Assembly (NCBI RefSeq): GCF_017873965.1
Contig: NZ_JAGGKT010000008.1
Location: forward strand, 124,001-188,000
Length of the DNA stretch: 64,000 nucleotides
Direction: 5' to 3'
Source of the DNA: Ammoniphilus resinae
GTDB lineage: Bacteria; Bacillota; Bacilli; Aneurinibacillales; RAOX-1
Of the stretch, positions 1 to 8,719 are shown piece by piece (the first letter of the stretch is position 1; each line of letters opens with the position of its first letter). The notes under the pieces are model-generated. The model had not been told where the DNA came from. It saw nothing but the letters and a program-made list of their open reading frames with translations, and made no database searches. A program made the translations under genes and the position numbers.

Positions 1-2946
1 GGACGAGGCATGCGCATTGTGCAGAGAGAAGAGCAACTCCAGGAAGCCCTTGATCGCGCACGTTCCGAAGCTAAATCGGCATTTGGCAATGCTGCCGTTT
101 ACTTGGAAAAATACCTGGATAAGCCTAAGCACATTGAGGTACAAATCCTGGCCGACCGTTATGGACATGTCGTGCATTTATTTGAACGCGATTGTTCGAT
201 TCAGCGCCGGCACCAAAAAGTTGTCGAAGTCGCACCAAGTGTTTCCCTACCTATTCAGCTTCGTGAGCAAATCAACCAGTCCGCACTCCAGCTTATGCAA
301 AAAGCTGGCTACATCAACGCCGGAACTGTAGAGTTCCTAGTCACACCAGATAACCAATTTTATTTCATCGAAGTCAATCCACGTGTACAGGTCGAACATA
401 CGATTACTGAAATGATTACAGGGATCGATATTGTGCAATCGCAAATTCGCATTGCTGAGGGATATGCTTTGCAGGATCCGGAGATCGGAATTAAATCTCA
501 AGAACAAATATCGATTCGTGGTTATGCCATTCAATGCCGGGTAACCACCGAGGATCCAGCACGGAATTTTATCCCCGAAACCGGAAGGTTGCTAGCCTAC
601 CGCTCAGGTGGTGGATTCGGTATTCGCTTGGATGCTGGAAATGGATATACCGGGGCTGTCATCACCCCCCATTATGATTCCTTGCTTGTAAAGGTTTCGG
701 CGTGGGCCATGAACTACGGGCAAGCAGCAAATAAAATGTACCGTACCCTAACTGAATTCCGAATTCGCGGAGTCAAAACGAATATTCCATTCCTTGAAAA
801 CGTCGTCCAGCACCCGAAGTTTTTAACGGGAGATTATAATACCTCTTTCATCGATACAACGGAGGAATTATTCGAATTCGCGGAACGAAAAGACCGCGGA
901 ACGAAGCTTTTGACTTATATCGGGGAAACCATCGTAAATGGACACCCGGGACTGCCGAGGGGGAAAAAGCCAAACTTTGCTGATCCACGGATTCCGAATG
1001 TATCTTTCAAAACTTCCTATCCTGATGGAACGAAGCAAATCCTAGAGCAAAAAGGCGCGGCCGGTTTGGTAGAATGGATTAAGAATCAGGATCAGCTGTT
1101 ATTAACAGATACAACTTTCCGTGATGCCCACCAATCCCTGTTTGCTACCCGTTTCCGTACCTATGATATGGCGCAAATTGCGGAAGCAACAGGTAAACTG
1201 GCCTCCGGACTGTTCTCCCTGGAGATGTGGGGCGGAGCAACCTTTGATACCAGTATGAGATTTCTCAATGAGGATCCTTGGGATCGACTGCGCACACTTC
1301 GCGAGTTGATTCCGAATGTACTCTTCCAAATGCTTCTTAGAGGAGCAAATGCGGTGGGATATGCAAACTATCCTGATAACGTCATTCGGAAGTTTGTCCA
1401 ACTTTCGTCAGAAGCAGGCATCGATGTTTTCCGGATCTTTGACAGCTTGAACTGGATCGAAGGAATGCGTACAGCCATTGATTCTGTTTTAGAAAATGGA
1501 AAAATTGCAGAAGCTGCCATTTGCTATACCGGAGATATTCTCGATGCAAACCGGGACAAATACTCTCTAAAATATTATATAAATTTGGCCAAAGAATTGG
1601 AAAAGGCCGGGGCCCATATTTTGTGTATCAAAGATATGGCAGGTTTATTAAAACCGTATGCGGCTTATGAATTAATCCACAACTTAAAGCAAGAAGTCGG
1701 CATCCCTATTCACCTTCATACCCATGATTCAAGTGGAAACCAACTAGCTACTCTAATGAAGGCCTATGAAGCAGGAATTGACATTGTTGATGGAGCCATT
1801 AGCTCCATGTCCGGTTTTACTTCACAGCCTAGTTTAAATGGATTTGTTTCCGCCTTGAAAGGGCAAGTTAGAGAGCCAAAATTAAGTGAAACCAATTTAC
1901 AAAAACTTGCCGATTACTGGGAGGATGTAAGAGAGTATTATGGGGGCTTTGAAGGTGGGATGAAATCCCCAAGTTCTGAAGTTTACCTTCATGAAATGCC
2001 TGGCGGACAATATTCTAATTTGCATCAGCAAGCGAAGGCTGTCGGACTTGGAGACCGTTGGGATGAAGTCAAGCAAATGTACCGTGTGGTGAACCACATG
2101 TTCGGAGATATCGTAAAGGTTACCCCTTCATCTAAGGTCGTGGGAGATATGGCTCTCTTTATGGTGCAAAATGATCTTTCTGAACAGGATGTCTATGAAA
2201 AAGGGGAAAGACTTGATTTTCCAGATTCGGTGATCCAATTCTTCCAAGGCTATCTTGGCCAACCACCAGGCGGTTTCCCAGAACGATTACAACAAATTGT
2301 CTTGAAAGGAAAAGATCCCATCACCTGCCGTCCTGGAGAATTGCTGCCTCCAGTTGACTTTGCCAAGGTACAAGCTGAATTGGAAGAAAAAGTGGGCCGC
2401 ACTGTCAGTGAAGAAGATGTGATGTCCTATATCATGTATCCAAAGGTATTCCAGGATAAAGAAAAAATCACCAATGATTATGGGCAAATTTCCGTCCTTG
2501 ACACACCAACCTTCTTCTATGGCTTGCGCCTAGGAGAAGAAATATCAGTAGCCATTGAACAGGGTAAAACCTTGGTCGTCAAGTTAATTTCCATCGGCGA
2601 AAATTCGCTCGATGGTACCCGTACCATTTACTTTGAACTAAACGGTCAGCCAAGGGAGATTACCATTCGTGATCTGTCGGCAAAAGTTTCTATTCAGGTT
2701 AACCGCAAGGCAGATCCATCCAACCCGAATGAGATCGGGGCAACCATGCCAGGAAAAGTTTTAAAACTGATGGTTGAAGCCGGAGAAAAAGTGAAGAAAG
2801 GTGAACATCTTCTCGTGACTGAAGCGATGAAAATGGAAACAACCATTCAAGCTCCGTTCAGCGGAACGGTCCGGGCGCTTCATGTGAAAAACGGCGACAC
2901 GATCGAAACAGGTGACTTGTTAATTGAATTGGAAAAAGATAAATAG
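1..2946 (+). CDS. pyc: pyruvate carboxylase, 3' part (5' end outside window)
   Basis: This enzyme makes oxaloacetate from pyruvate, bicarbonate and ATP, refilling the TCA cycle. The reading frame is open from base 1, and the first in-frame ATG at 10 is internal, because the residues before it fit the glycine-rich loop of biotin carboxylase. The protein shows the end of the biotin carboxylase domain (EVNPRVQVEHT), the carboxyltransferase domain from about frame residue 369 (DTTFRDAHQSL) with the metal-binding HTHDSSGN near 574, and a C-terminal biotinyl domain with EAMKME. The biotinylated lysine codon is at 2830-2832. About 170 residues are missing compared with the usual length of about 1148. 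A hairpin terminator follows. Confidence 0.97.
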   Translation, partial: GRGMRIVQREEQLQEALDRARSEAKSAFGNAAVYLEKYLDKPKHIEVQILADRYGHVVHLFERDCSIQRRHQKVVEVAPSVSLPIQLREQINQSALQLMQKAGYINAGTVEFLVTPDNQFYFIEVNPRVQVEHTITEMITGIDIVQSQIRIAEGYALQDPEIGIKSQEQISIRGYAIQCRVTTEDPARNFIPETGRLLAYRSGGGFGIRLDAGNGYTGAVITPHYDSLLVKVSAWAMNYGQAANKMYRTLTEFRIRGVKTNIPFLENVVQHPKFLTGDYNTSFIDTTEELFEFAERKDRGTKLLTYIGETIVNGHPGLPRGKKPNFADPRIPNVSFKTSYPDGTKQILEQKGAAGLVEWIKNQDQLLLTDTTFRDAHQSLFATRFRTYDMAQIAEATGKLASGLFSLEMWGGATFDTSMRFLNEDPWDRLRTLRELIPNVLFQMLLRGANAVGYANYPDNVIRKFVQLSSEAGIDVFRIFDSLNWIEGMRTAIDSVLENGKIAEAAICYTGDILDANRDKYSLKYYINLAKELEKAGAHILCIKDMAGLLKPYAAYELIHNLKQEVGIPIHLHTHDSSGNQLATLMKAYEAGIDIVDGAISSMSGFTSQPSLNGFVSALKGQVREPKLSETNLQKLADYWEDVREYYGGFEGGMKSPSSEVYLHEMPGGQYSNLHQQAKAVGLGDRWDEVKQMYRVVNHMFGDIVKVTPSSKVVGDMALFMVQNDLSEQDVYEKGERLDFPDSVIQFFQGYLGQPPGGFPERLQQIVLKGKDPITCRPGELLPPVDFAKVQAELEEKVGRTVSEEDVMSYIMYPKVFQDKEKITNDYGQISVLDTPTFFYGLRLGEEISVAIEQGKTLVVKLISIGENSLDGTRTIYFELNGQPREITIRDLSAKVSIQVNRKADPSNPNEIGATMPGKVLKLMVEAGEKVKKGEHLLVTEAMKMETTIQAPFSGTVRALHVKNGDTIETGDLLIELEKDK

Positions 2947-2958
2947 TATCTGAGGTAG

Positions 2959-2999
2959 AAGAAAAGACTGATTCCCTTGGGATCAGCCTTTTCTTTTTA
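2959..2999. terminator. bidirectional intrinsic terminator between pyc and ytfJ
   Basis: An inverted repeat of about 16 bp (AGAAAAGACTGATTCCC against GGGATCAGCCTTTTCT) is flanked by A-rich and T-rich tracts. It lies between convergent pyc and ytfJ, so it can serve both strands. Confidence 0.8.
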
Positions 3000-3003
3000 T
3001 GTT

Positions 3004-3453
3004 TTATTGCAGGTCAAACGGATCCTCGCCATTTTCTTTGCTTTTACTTTTATTCTTACCACTGTTTACCATGCCCTGCAGCTTATCCAAAAATTGCGGA
3101 GCAAATTCCATTATCTTATCATATAATTGATTGCTTCCTTCTAATGGAACAGTCTTGACTCCATTTTTTCCAACAACGAGAAAGGCTACAGGTGTGATCG
3201 AAACTCCGCCACCGCTTCCTCCGCCAAATGGCATGGACTTACTTGTCCCATCCTTCTCTTTACCGCTTGTTTCTGCCTCGTATTCAAATTCACTACCTCC
3301 TGCAGCAAACCCAAAACCCACTTTTGAGATAGGAAGGATTACGCTTCCATCCGGGGTTTCTACAGGATCGCCGACAATGGTGTTGACATCTACCATTTCT
3401 TTCAGATTTTCCATTGCCGTTTGCATCAAGCCCTGAATAGGGTGCTCTGCCAT
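3004..3453 (-). CDS. ytfJ: spore protein GerW/YtfJ family
   Basis: This is a GerW/YtfJ family sporulation protein of 149 aa, close to the usual length. The family is made in the forespore and is linked to spore germination. The N-terminus (MAEHPIQGLMQTAMENL) and the central glycine-rich GGGSGGG stretch are typical. It is the second gene of a two-gene unit with the DUF2953 gene upstream, whose stop codon overlaps this start region by 28 nt. That overlap suggests translational coupling and matches the ytfI-ytfJ pair of B. subtilis. Confidence 0.92.
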   Translation of the reverse strand: MAEHPIQGLMQTAMENLKEMVDVNTIVGDPVETPDGSVILPISKVGFGFAAGGSEFEYEAETSGKEKDGTSKSMPFGGGSGGGVSITPVAFLVVGKNGVKTVPLEGSNQLYDKIMEFAPQFLDKLQGMVNSGKNKSKSKENGEDPFDLQ

Positions 3454-4091
3454 CTTCCTTCACGCCCTTTTCTTAAATTCAACATGATTCGGGTCCCTGC
3501 TATGATAGCATGTCCGATTTTAAATCGGAGTATGCAATGAAAATGGGTGTCTACCGTTTCACTTCGAAAAGCTGGCACCACGTTAATCTGGGGAATTGTT
3601 TTTAGCGTAATAAAATGAAATAGAATTCCTAAAAAGGTGGTTTTTATCCCCCATATTAAACCGGTAACTACGCCTGTTGCTGCTGCGTCCCCCACCCCTA
3701 CCTGTGTATTCCACTGGAGGTTTTCACAGATAAAAAACTTCATGGTTTTTTTGGCAATTTCATTTAAATCATGTACGCGAAGTTTAAGCAGGCGGATTTT
3801 TTGGAAATAGCGACGGATTCGAGCAGGTGTAAGCCAAAATTTCTTTTTTCCTACAGACACGTCCTTTCCTGCCATTGTGTCTACCTTTCTGTCCACTTTC
3901 ACCCCGTCAAACATGGAACGAATTTGCAACATCGGGATTTGATAACGCAAAGTGATTAACCCAAACCAAATTTTTACCTCAATATGGATGATGTCATTTT
4001 CTTTCTTTCTTTTATATTCGATCTTAATTCGAACTGTAGTAAAATAGATAAAAATAAATAGGATTATGAGTGCCACGAAAAACCATATCAT
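3426..4091 (-). CDS. ytfI: DUF2953 membrane protein, YtfI-like
   Basis: This is a DUF2953 protein of about 221 aa with one N-terminal membrane helix (MIWFFVALIILFIFIYFTT) and a large soluble part. The start at 4091 is chosen because AGAGGTGG lies about 10 nt upstream; the frame stays open upstream to 4136 without a ribosome site. The gene lies directly upstream of ytfJ and overlaps it, as in B. subtilis. No biochemical function is known to me. The sporulation partner suggests a spore or forespore role, which is inference. Confidence 0.85.
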   Translation of the reverse strand: MIWFFVALIILFIFIYFTTVRIKIEYKRKKENDIIHIEVKIWFGLITLRYQIPMLQIRSMFDGVKVDRKVDTMAGKDVSVGKKKFWLTPARIRRYFQKIRLLKLRVHDLNEIAKKTMKFFICENLQWNTQVGVGDAAATGVVTGLIWGIKTTFLGILFHFITLKTIPQINVVPAFRSETVDTHFHCILRFKIGHAIIAGTRIMLNLRKGREGRWQSTLFRA

Positions 4092-4206
4092 CCGTAAACT
4101 ACCACCTCTCGCTTCTATTATGAACCCCGCTTGCAAAGATTACTCAAATTAATTCCCGAAAAAACATCTCTTAAAAGGGGATACTAATTTTATGGAGGTG
4201 GCTCAT

Positions 4207-4344
4207 TTGAATGACAATAAGCGGTTGAAGGAATTAGTTGAAAAGGGTAAATATACAACCCTTAGTAATAAGGAGTTGCTGGAAATGATTCAACTGATTG
4301 GTCCGGAGAAGGCAATGGAAGCGATGCAAAAAGAAAAAAGCTAA
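4207..4344 (+). CDS. small hypothetical protein, 45 aa
   Basis: This is a short, highly charged, helical protein (MNDNKRLKELVEKGKYTT at the start, ending AMEAMQKEKS). I do not recognise it. The TTG start at 4207 is preceded by GGAGGTG with 6 nt spacing; an in-frame ATG at 4192 overlaps that SD and is less likely. A strong terminator follows 12 nt after the stop, which supports a real transcription unit. The gene is convergent with the SASP gene. Confidence 0.6.
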   Translation: MNDNKRLKELVEKGKYTTLSNKELLEMIQLIGPEKAMEAMQKEKS

Positions 4345-4355
4345 AAGAAAAGCAA

Positions 4356-4387
4356 GAAAGGCAGGAACTTTTCAGTTCCTGCCTTTC
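4356..4387. terminator. bidirectional intrinsic terminator
   Basis: A perfect 14-bp stem (GAAAGGCAGGAACT with its complement) closes a 4-nt loop. It separates the convergent 45-aa gene and the SASP gene. Confidence 0.85.
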
Positions 4388-4405
4388 TCCATTGAGTGTA
4401 TTCAA

Positions 4406-4603
4406 TTATTGACGGAAACCAGAAAGTTGTTGTTCAGCAAACTGAACAAGACGCTTAGTGATTTCCCCACCCACAGAACCGTTAGCTCGAGAAGTTTGAT
4501 CTGCTCCTAGTTCAACACCGAACTCACGAGCGATTTCAAACTTCATTTGATCAAGAGCTTGAGAAGCTCCGGAAACAAGTTTTTGATTGCTATTGTTAGC
4601 CAT
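4406..4603 (-). CDS. alpha/beta-type small acid-soluble spore protein
   Basis: This 65-aa protein binds and shields DNA in the dormant spore and is degraded at germination. It carries the conserved [10 protein letters not shown] segment, where the germination protease GPR cuts in this family, and the C-terminal GGEITKRLV block. The start at 4603 (MANNSNQKL) is fixed by AAGGAGGTG upstream; the frame extends upstream without a ribosome site. It is monocistronic with a terminator behind it. The specific ssp paralog cannot be assigned from sequence alone. Confidence 0.96.
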   Translation of the reverse strand: MANNSNQKLVSGASQALDQMKFEIAREFGVELGADQTSRANGSVGGEITKRLVQFAEQQLSGFRQ

Positions 4604-4674
4604 GTGTATCACCTCCTTGTTGGTGTAAACATATAGTTTCTCAAAAAGGGATACATCATTCATTCATACATATG

Positions 4675-5802
4675 TTAATTTTTGGGAGTTGCATTGGTCT
4701 TCTCTAAGATAATTTCTCCCACCTGTTTAGCCGCATTTGGCCGACTTATCTGCTGCGCTTTCTGCCTTAGTAAGATTAGATCGCGTGGATTCACCAATAA
4801 TTGTTGAACCAAACGGATAATTTCTTCTGGAGATTTCGCCTGCCAGGCTGCTTCTGAGGCGAGAAGAAAACGGGTATTCCGTTCTTCTTGTCCTGGAATT
4901 GGTTTATAGATTAAAAGCGGCAAAGAACAAGCTAAAGCCTCCGATACGGTCAACCCCCCCGGTTTTCCTATCAACAAATCCGCAGCCTGCATCCATTCAT
5001 TCATATTACTAACATAGTCATGCAAGAACACAGGATGAAGATACTCAGTTAGAAGGGACTCTATCTCACGCCGTAATTTCTGATTGTTCCCCACAAAAAC
5101 AGAAACCGTTAGATTTCCATCCACTTTTCCCAATGCCGACAGAATCTCTTCGTAAGCGCCAACTCCTAAACCTCCACCCGTGACCAATATATGAAAATGA
5201 TTCGGAGGGATTTGTAAGTAATTACGTATCGTTTCCCTTGAAAGCGATTGATTAAAAACAGGATCGATGGGGATTCCTGTAACAAAAATGTTCTCCGCAG
5301 AAATACCATAATGCTCAACCATTTGCTTTTTTAGCTGATCTGCCCCGACAAAATAAAAATCCACCTCTGGAAAAATCCAAAAGGGATTAATCAAAAAGTC
5401 TGTAAAGGCTGCACCTAGAACAAATGAATGAGGATATTTTTGCTTTAATTCCACTAATCCTCCCAGGCAAAATGCATGTGTGCTAATCACCACATCCGGT
5501 GATTCCTCTTTAATATAGGATTCCAGTCGTCTTCCTGTGAATTTCCTCAGCAAATCCTTCCCGAGGAAGCTCCATTGCCTTTCCCGATTATACGCCCATC
5601 CCCATAGTGGGGATGCACGCTGAATCGTACTTAAATAAAGATGACTTGTCACCTTTTCGAGCAGCGGACTAACCCTAGTTAAAGATGTATCAATCTTGAT
5701 TTCCGCTTTTGGATACAATAAATGAATGCCCTTTGCAACATTTTTTGCGGCTATGGTATGTCCAGAGCCCGCAATCGATTCGGAAAGAATAAGAATCCGC
5801 AC
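4675..5802 (-). CDS. GT28/MGDG-synthase-like glycosyltransferase
   Basis: This 375-aa protein resembles monogalactosyldiacylglycerol synthase and processive diacylglycerol glucosyltransferases (UgtP-like), which add sugars to diacylglycerol at the membrane. The N-terminal half begins RILILSESIAGSGHTIAAK, matching the MGDG synthase N-domain. The C-terminal half has TGGGLGVG and the nucleotide-sugar motif KPGGLTVSEALACSLP. The start is GTG at 5802, with AAGGAAGGTG 7 nt upstream. Glycolipid or lipoteichoic acid anchor synthesis is the likely role; the exact acceptor and sugar are not determined by sequence. Confidence 0.85.
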   Translation of the reverse strand: MRILILSESIAGSGHTIAAKNVAKGIHLLYPKAEIKIDTSLTRVSPLLEKVTSHLYLSTIQRASPLWGWAYNRERQWSFLGKDLLRKFTGRRLESYIKEESPDVVISTHAFCLGGLVELKQKYPHSFVLGAAFTDFLINPFWIFPEVDFYFVGADQLKKQMVEHYGISAENIFVTGIPIDPVFNQSLSRETIRNYLQIPPNHFHILVTGGGLGVGAYEEILSALGKVDGNLTVSVFVGNNQKLRREIESLLTEYLHPVFLHDYVSNMNEWMQAADLLIGKPGGLTVSEALACSLPLLIYKPIPGQEERNTRFLLASEAAWQAKSPEEIIRLVQQLLVNPRDLILLRQKAQQISRPNAAKQVGEIILEKTNATPKN

Positions 5803-5882
5803 GACTAGACACCTTCCTTACTATGAAACGGGGTTGCCCCCTAAAGCGGTCTTATTATTCCATTATGTCCATAAATTCCCTA

Positions 5883-6572
5883 TTATTTCACCCGGTAAAT
5901 GGTAAACATATTTGTTCTCCAGATCTTTCCCGCAAAAAGAATAATTGCGGTAATAATCAAAGGCAATATTGTATCCCAATAAGGAACTATTTTAATATTT
6001 TGCATCATCCCTTGAACCATTGAATCTTCTAATACCATGGTGAGGGCTGTAAAACTCAAAACACCTGAGCCAAAATAAATAAGAATCGGATATTCGTTCA
6101 TCCATGTAGCCACAATGCTGCTTCCCCACATGAGAAGCGGCACACTTAATGCTAAACCAAACACCACCAGGAAAAGATTTCCCTTTGCTGCTCCTCCAAT
6201 CGCCAAGACATTATCAAGGCTCATCACAAAGTCTGCAACAATAATAATTTTCACTGCCTCCCAAATATTTTTCCCCGAGGGAATCGAAGAATGTTCCTCT
6301 TGTTGAATCAGTAGTTTTATGGAAATCCATACCAATAAAATTCCGCCCACTATTTTGATATACGGAACAGCCATAAGCCAGGTAGCCATTCCCGTGAGGA
6401 AGATTCTTAATATGACCGCTCCGAGCGTTCCCCATAAAATCGCCTGTTTTCTTTGCTTCGGCGGGAGTTTCCTGCTGGCCATTCCGACCACAACTGCATT
6501 ATCTCCGCTCAACACCAGATCAATGATAATGATATTTATAAAAGCCAAATAGAACTCCAAGTCCAAACTCAT
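5883..6572 (-). CDS. TerC family membrane protein (YjbE/YkoY type)
   Basis: This 229-aa multi-pass protein has the TerC signature LVLSGDNAVVVGMA and a second conserved acidic segment MSLDNVLAIGGAA. TerC proteins of this type are linked to manganese export and metallation of secreted proteins. About seven membrane segments are visible. GGAGGAGGGG lies immediately before the ATG, so the TTG two codons later (6566) could be the actual start. No yybP-ykoY-type riboswitch is visible upstream. Confidence 0.9.
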   Translation of the reverse strand: MSLDLEFYLAFINIIIIDLVLSGDNAVVVGMASRKLPPKQRKQAILWGTLGAVILRIFLTGMATWLMAVPYIKIVGGILLVWISIKLLIQQEEHSSIPSGKNIWEAVKIIIVADFVMSLDNVLAIGGAAKGNLFLVVFGLALSVPLLMWGSSIVATWMNEYPILIYFGSGVLSFTALTMVLEDSMVQGMMQNIKIVPYWDTILPLIITAIILFAGKIWRTNMFTIYRVK

Positions 6573-6843
6573 CCCCTCCTCCCTGTAAAAATATTTATAT
6601 TACACTTGTCCTATTTTAAGACCCTTGAAAATTAGAACTCCTATTTTTTGTTTATACATAAAGAAAATTTAAAAACAATGATTGATTAAGATTTGAAAAT
6701 ATGCTTTAATACATACAAGCGTTTAAGTGAAAAGGGAGAACAGACCCTCCTAATCATTTTATGAATCAAATGAATTATTATTGAAATTCGGACAACTTGC
6801 TGTTATCCTATTTTTAAATCATAGAAAACTCAAGGGGGATATT

Positions 6844-7887
6844 ATGAACAAGAATTTAAAGAAATGGGCAGTTGGTTTATTGTCAGCTTCATTAGCAATT
6901 TCCTTGACAGCATGTGGCGGAGGTTCCTCTTCACCCACAACGAGCGAAACACCTGAGAGTACTGCAAAACCAGCTGACACGTCACAAGAACAAAAACAAC
7001 TGACTATTGGAATAACTCAGATTGTTGAACACGCATCTCTTGATGCTGCTAAAAAGGGATTCATTGACTATTTAAATGAAAATGGCTATAAGGAAGGGGA
7101 GCAAGTAAAATACGACTTCCAAAGTGCCCAAGGGGATATGAACACCGCAACTTCGATCGCGCAAAAGTTTGTCGGGGATAAAGTCGATATGATTCTTGCT
7201 ATTGCCACTCCAACTGCTCAGGCTGCAGCCCAAGCAACGAAGGATATCCCGATTTTAATTACAGCTGTTACAGATCCTGTCGTTACCAAAATTGTATCTA
7301 GCATGGAAAAACCAGGTGCCAATGTAACCGGTACATCTGACATGAATCCAATCAAAGAACAATTGGAACTTGTAAAGAAGATCAACCCCGATGCTAAAAA
7401 AGTGGGTGTAGTATATAATTCAGGTGAAGCCAACTCTGTCGTGCAAATTGAAATAGCCAAGCAAGCAGCACCTGAACTAGGCCTTGAACTAGAAGAAAGA
7501 GCGATCACAAACAGCTCTGAAGTAAAACAAGCAGCTGAATCCTTCAGCGGAATCGACGCAATCTATGTACCAACAGATAACGCTGTAGTGTCTGCTTTAG
7601 ATACCGTGCTGATGGTCGCCGAAAAGCAAAAAATTCCTGTAATTGCAGCTGAAGGGGATTCAGTTAAAAACGGGGCCTTAATCACTTACGGAATTGATTA
7701 TTATGAACTTGGAAAGCAAACTGGACAGATGGCTGTAAAAATCTTAAAAGGCGAAGCAAATCCTGCTGATATGCCAATTGAAACCCAAAAAGACCTTCAA
7801 TTAATTGTCAACAAAAAGGCTGCTGAACGTTTTGGCGTAACCCTACCACAGGAACTCGTTGACGGGGCAGCAGAAATTATTGAATAA
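6844..7887 (+). CDS. ABC transporter substrate-binding lipoprotein (TrpX-like)
   Basis: This is a 347-aa lipoprotein of the ABC_sub_bind family (PF04392), the family that includes the tryptophan/tyrosine binding protein TrpX. The signal peptide ends in a lipobox, SLTACGGG, followed by a Ser/Thr-rich linker and a two-lobed periplasmic-binding fold (LTIGITQIVEHASLDAAKKG onward). The start at 6844 follows CAAGGGGGA; an upstream in-frame TTG at 6781 lacks a good SD. No permease or ATPase gene accompanies it, and a terminator follows at once, so the rest of the transporter must lie elsewhere. Confidence 0.9.
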   Translation: MNKNLKKWAVGLLSASLAISLTACGGGSSSPTTSETPESTAKPADTSQEQKQLTIGITQIVEHASLDAAKKGFIDYLNENGYKEGEQVKYDFQSAQGDMNTATSIAQKFVGDKVDMILAIATPTAQAAAQATKDIPILITAVTDPVVTKIVSSMEKPGANVTGTSDMNPIKEQLELVKKINPDAKKVGVVYNSGEANSVVQIEIAKQAAPELGLELEERAITNSSEVKQAAESFSGIDAIYVPTDNAVVSALDTVLMVAEKQKIPVIAAEGDSVKNGALITYGIDYYELGKQTGQMAVKILKGEANPADMPIETQKDLQLIVNKKAAERFGVTLPQELVDGAAEIIE

Positions 7888-7901
7888 CGGCCACTGAGTC
7901 G

Positions 7902-7942
7902 AGAAAAGTCCTTCATTAATTAAGGATATGAAGGACTTTTCT
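7902..7942. terminator. intrinsic terminator after the ABC lipoprotein gene
   Basis: A perfect 15-bp stem (AGAAAAGTCCTTCAT with its complement) closes an 11-nt loop. The core AAGGACTTTTC reappears in the stem-loop arrays near 32.6, 34.9 and 55.8 kb. Confidence 0.8.
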
Positions 7943-8108
7943 TATGCCTTTCGACCGAGATTTATCATATAACTTTTGTCAAGGCCTTTATGCTCATTCC
8001 CCTTCCCTGTATGTCCACTATTTGTCTAAAAGTTTTCACCATTTTTATGGTTCGTTTGATATAAAATAGATCTTAATGTAGAGCGATTTAAAAAAGGAGA
8101 GATTTACG

Positions 8109-8537
8109 GTGCCACGTGTCAAATACAATACGCTGATTCCGCGAATTTTGATCGGCAGTGAAACGGATGCTCAGAGCATGGTGGATGATGGCGGTTGTGA
8201 TGTGATCATAGATCTTCGAGAAGAAGCAGATAAACCTGCCTTCTTTAGCAACTACACAAAATGGATTCATATCAAATTGAAAGACCACGTGACAGGACAG
8301 GAATCCCAGATCCAGAAGGCTGTTGCTGTTGTCGTTGAACAGTATAATCAAAATAAAACGATCGGAATACACTGCGCTTCCGGTGTCTGCCGAACCGCTG
8401 CTGTAGCGATTGGTGTACTTATTGAATTGGGCGTTTGTCGTAAACTAAAAGAAGCTACCCAGTATGTTGAAATTAGTCGTACTCAAACATCTCTTCACCC
8501 CAATTTAAAAGACACCTTAAGTAATTTATATAAATAG
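8109..8537 (+). CDS. dual-specificity-type protein phosphatase
   Basis: This 142-aa protein has the cysteine phosphatase signature HCASGVCRTA (HCX5R) near residue 84, with a preceding aspartate-rich region (VIIDLREEADKP). Single-domain phosphatases of this kind dephosphorylate tyrosine or serine residues in the cytoplasm; the substrate cannot be told here. The GTG start at 8109 has AAGGAG about 8 nt upstream. It is a single gene, with a degenerate dispersed repeat between it and the methyltransferase. Confidence 0.85.
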   Translation: MPRVKYNTLIPRILIGSETDAQSMVDDGGCDVIIDLREEADKPAFFSNYTKWIHIKLKDHVTGQESQIQKAVAVVVEQYNQNKTIGIHCASGVCRTAAVAIGVLIELGVCRKLKEATQYVEISRTQTSLHPNLKDTLSNLYK

Positions 8538-8565
8538 GTCTATTTTGCCGCTATGGACGCGGAAA

Positions 8566-8668
8566 CAGGGACAGATCCCTGTCGATAAGAGAACAAAGAA
8601 CCCTTCGAATGGTTCAAAGGGTAGTACTCCCTTTTATTTTCGACAAACTTCGACTGGGGTCTGGCCCC
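8566..8668. repeat. degenerate REP/MITE-like element
   Basis: The left end (GGGACAGATCCCTGTCG) and the right end (TTCGACAAACTTCGACTGG, then GGTCTGGCCCC) match the two arms of the intact element at 63312-63418. The overall length of about 103 bp is also the same. The copy has decayed, and its right arm lies just upstream of the methyltransferase -10 box. Confidence 0.6.
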
Positions 8669-8674
8669 CTTATT

Positions 8675-8683
8675 TGGTATAAT
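8675..8683 (+). promoter_or_regulatory. extended -10 promoter of ubiE/menG
   Basis: TGGTATAAT is an extended -10 element (TGN before TATAAT) 36 nt before the TTG start. There is no good -35; the right arm of the dispersed repeat occupies that position. Confidence 0.5.
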
Positions 8684-8719
8684 AGTTGTACTGAACTTAT
8701 TTGGAAAGGGGTTTCCTCA

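Noticed and set aside
3131-3436. 101-aa plus-strand open frame
   Set aside because: It is antisense to ytfJ with proline-rich composition typical of a shadow frame.
6573-6843. yybP-ykoY manganese riboswitch upstream of the TerC gene
   Set aside because: The conserved loop sequences are absent and the leader is A/T-rich without clear helices.
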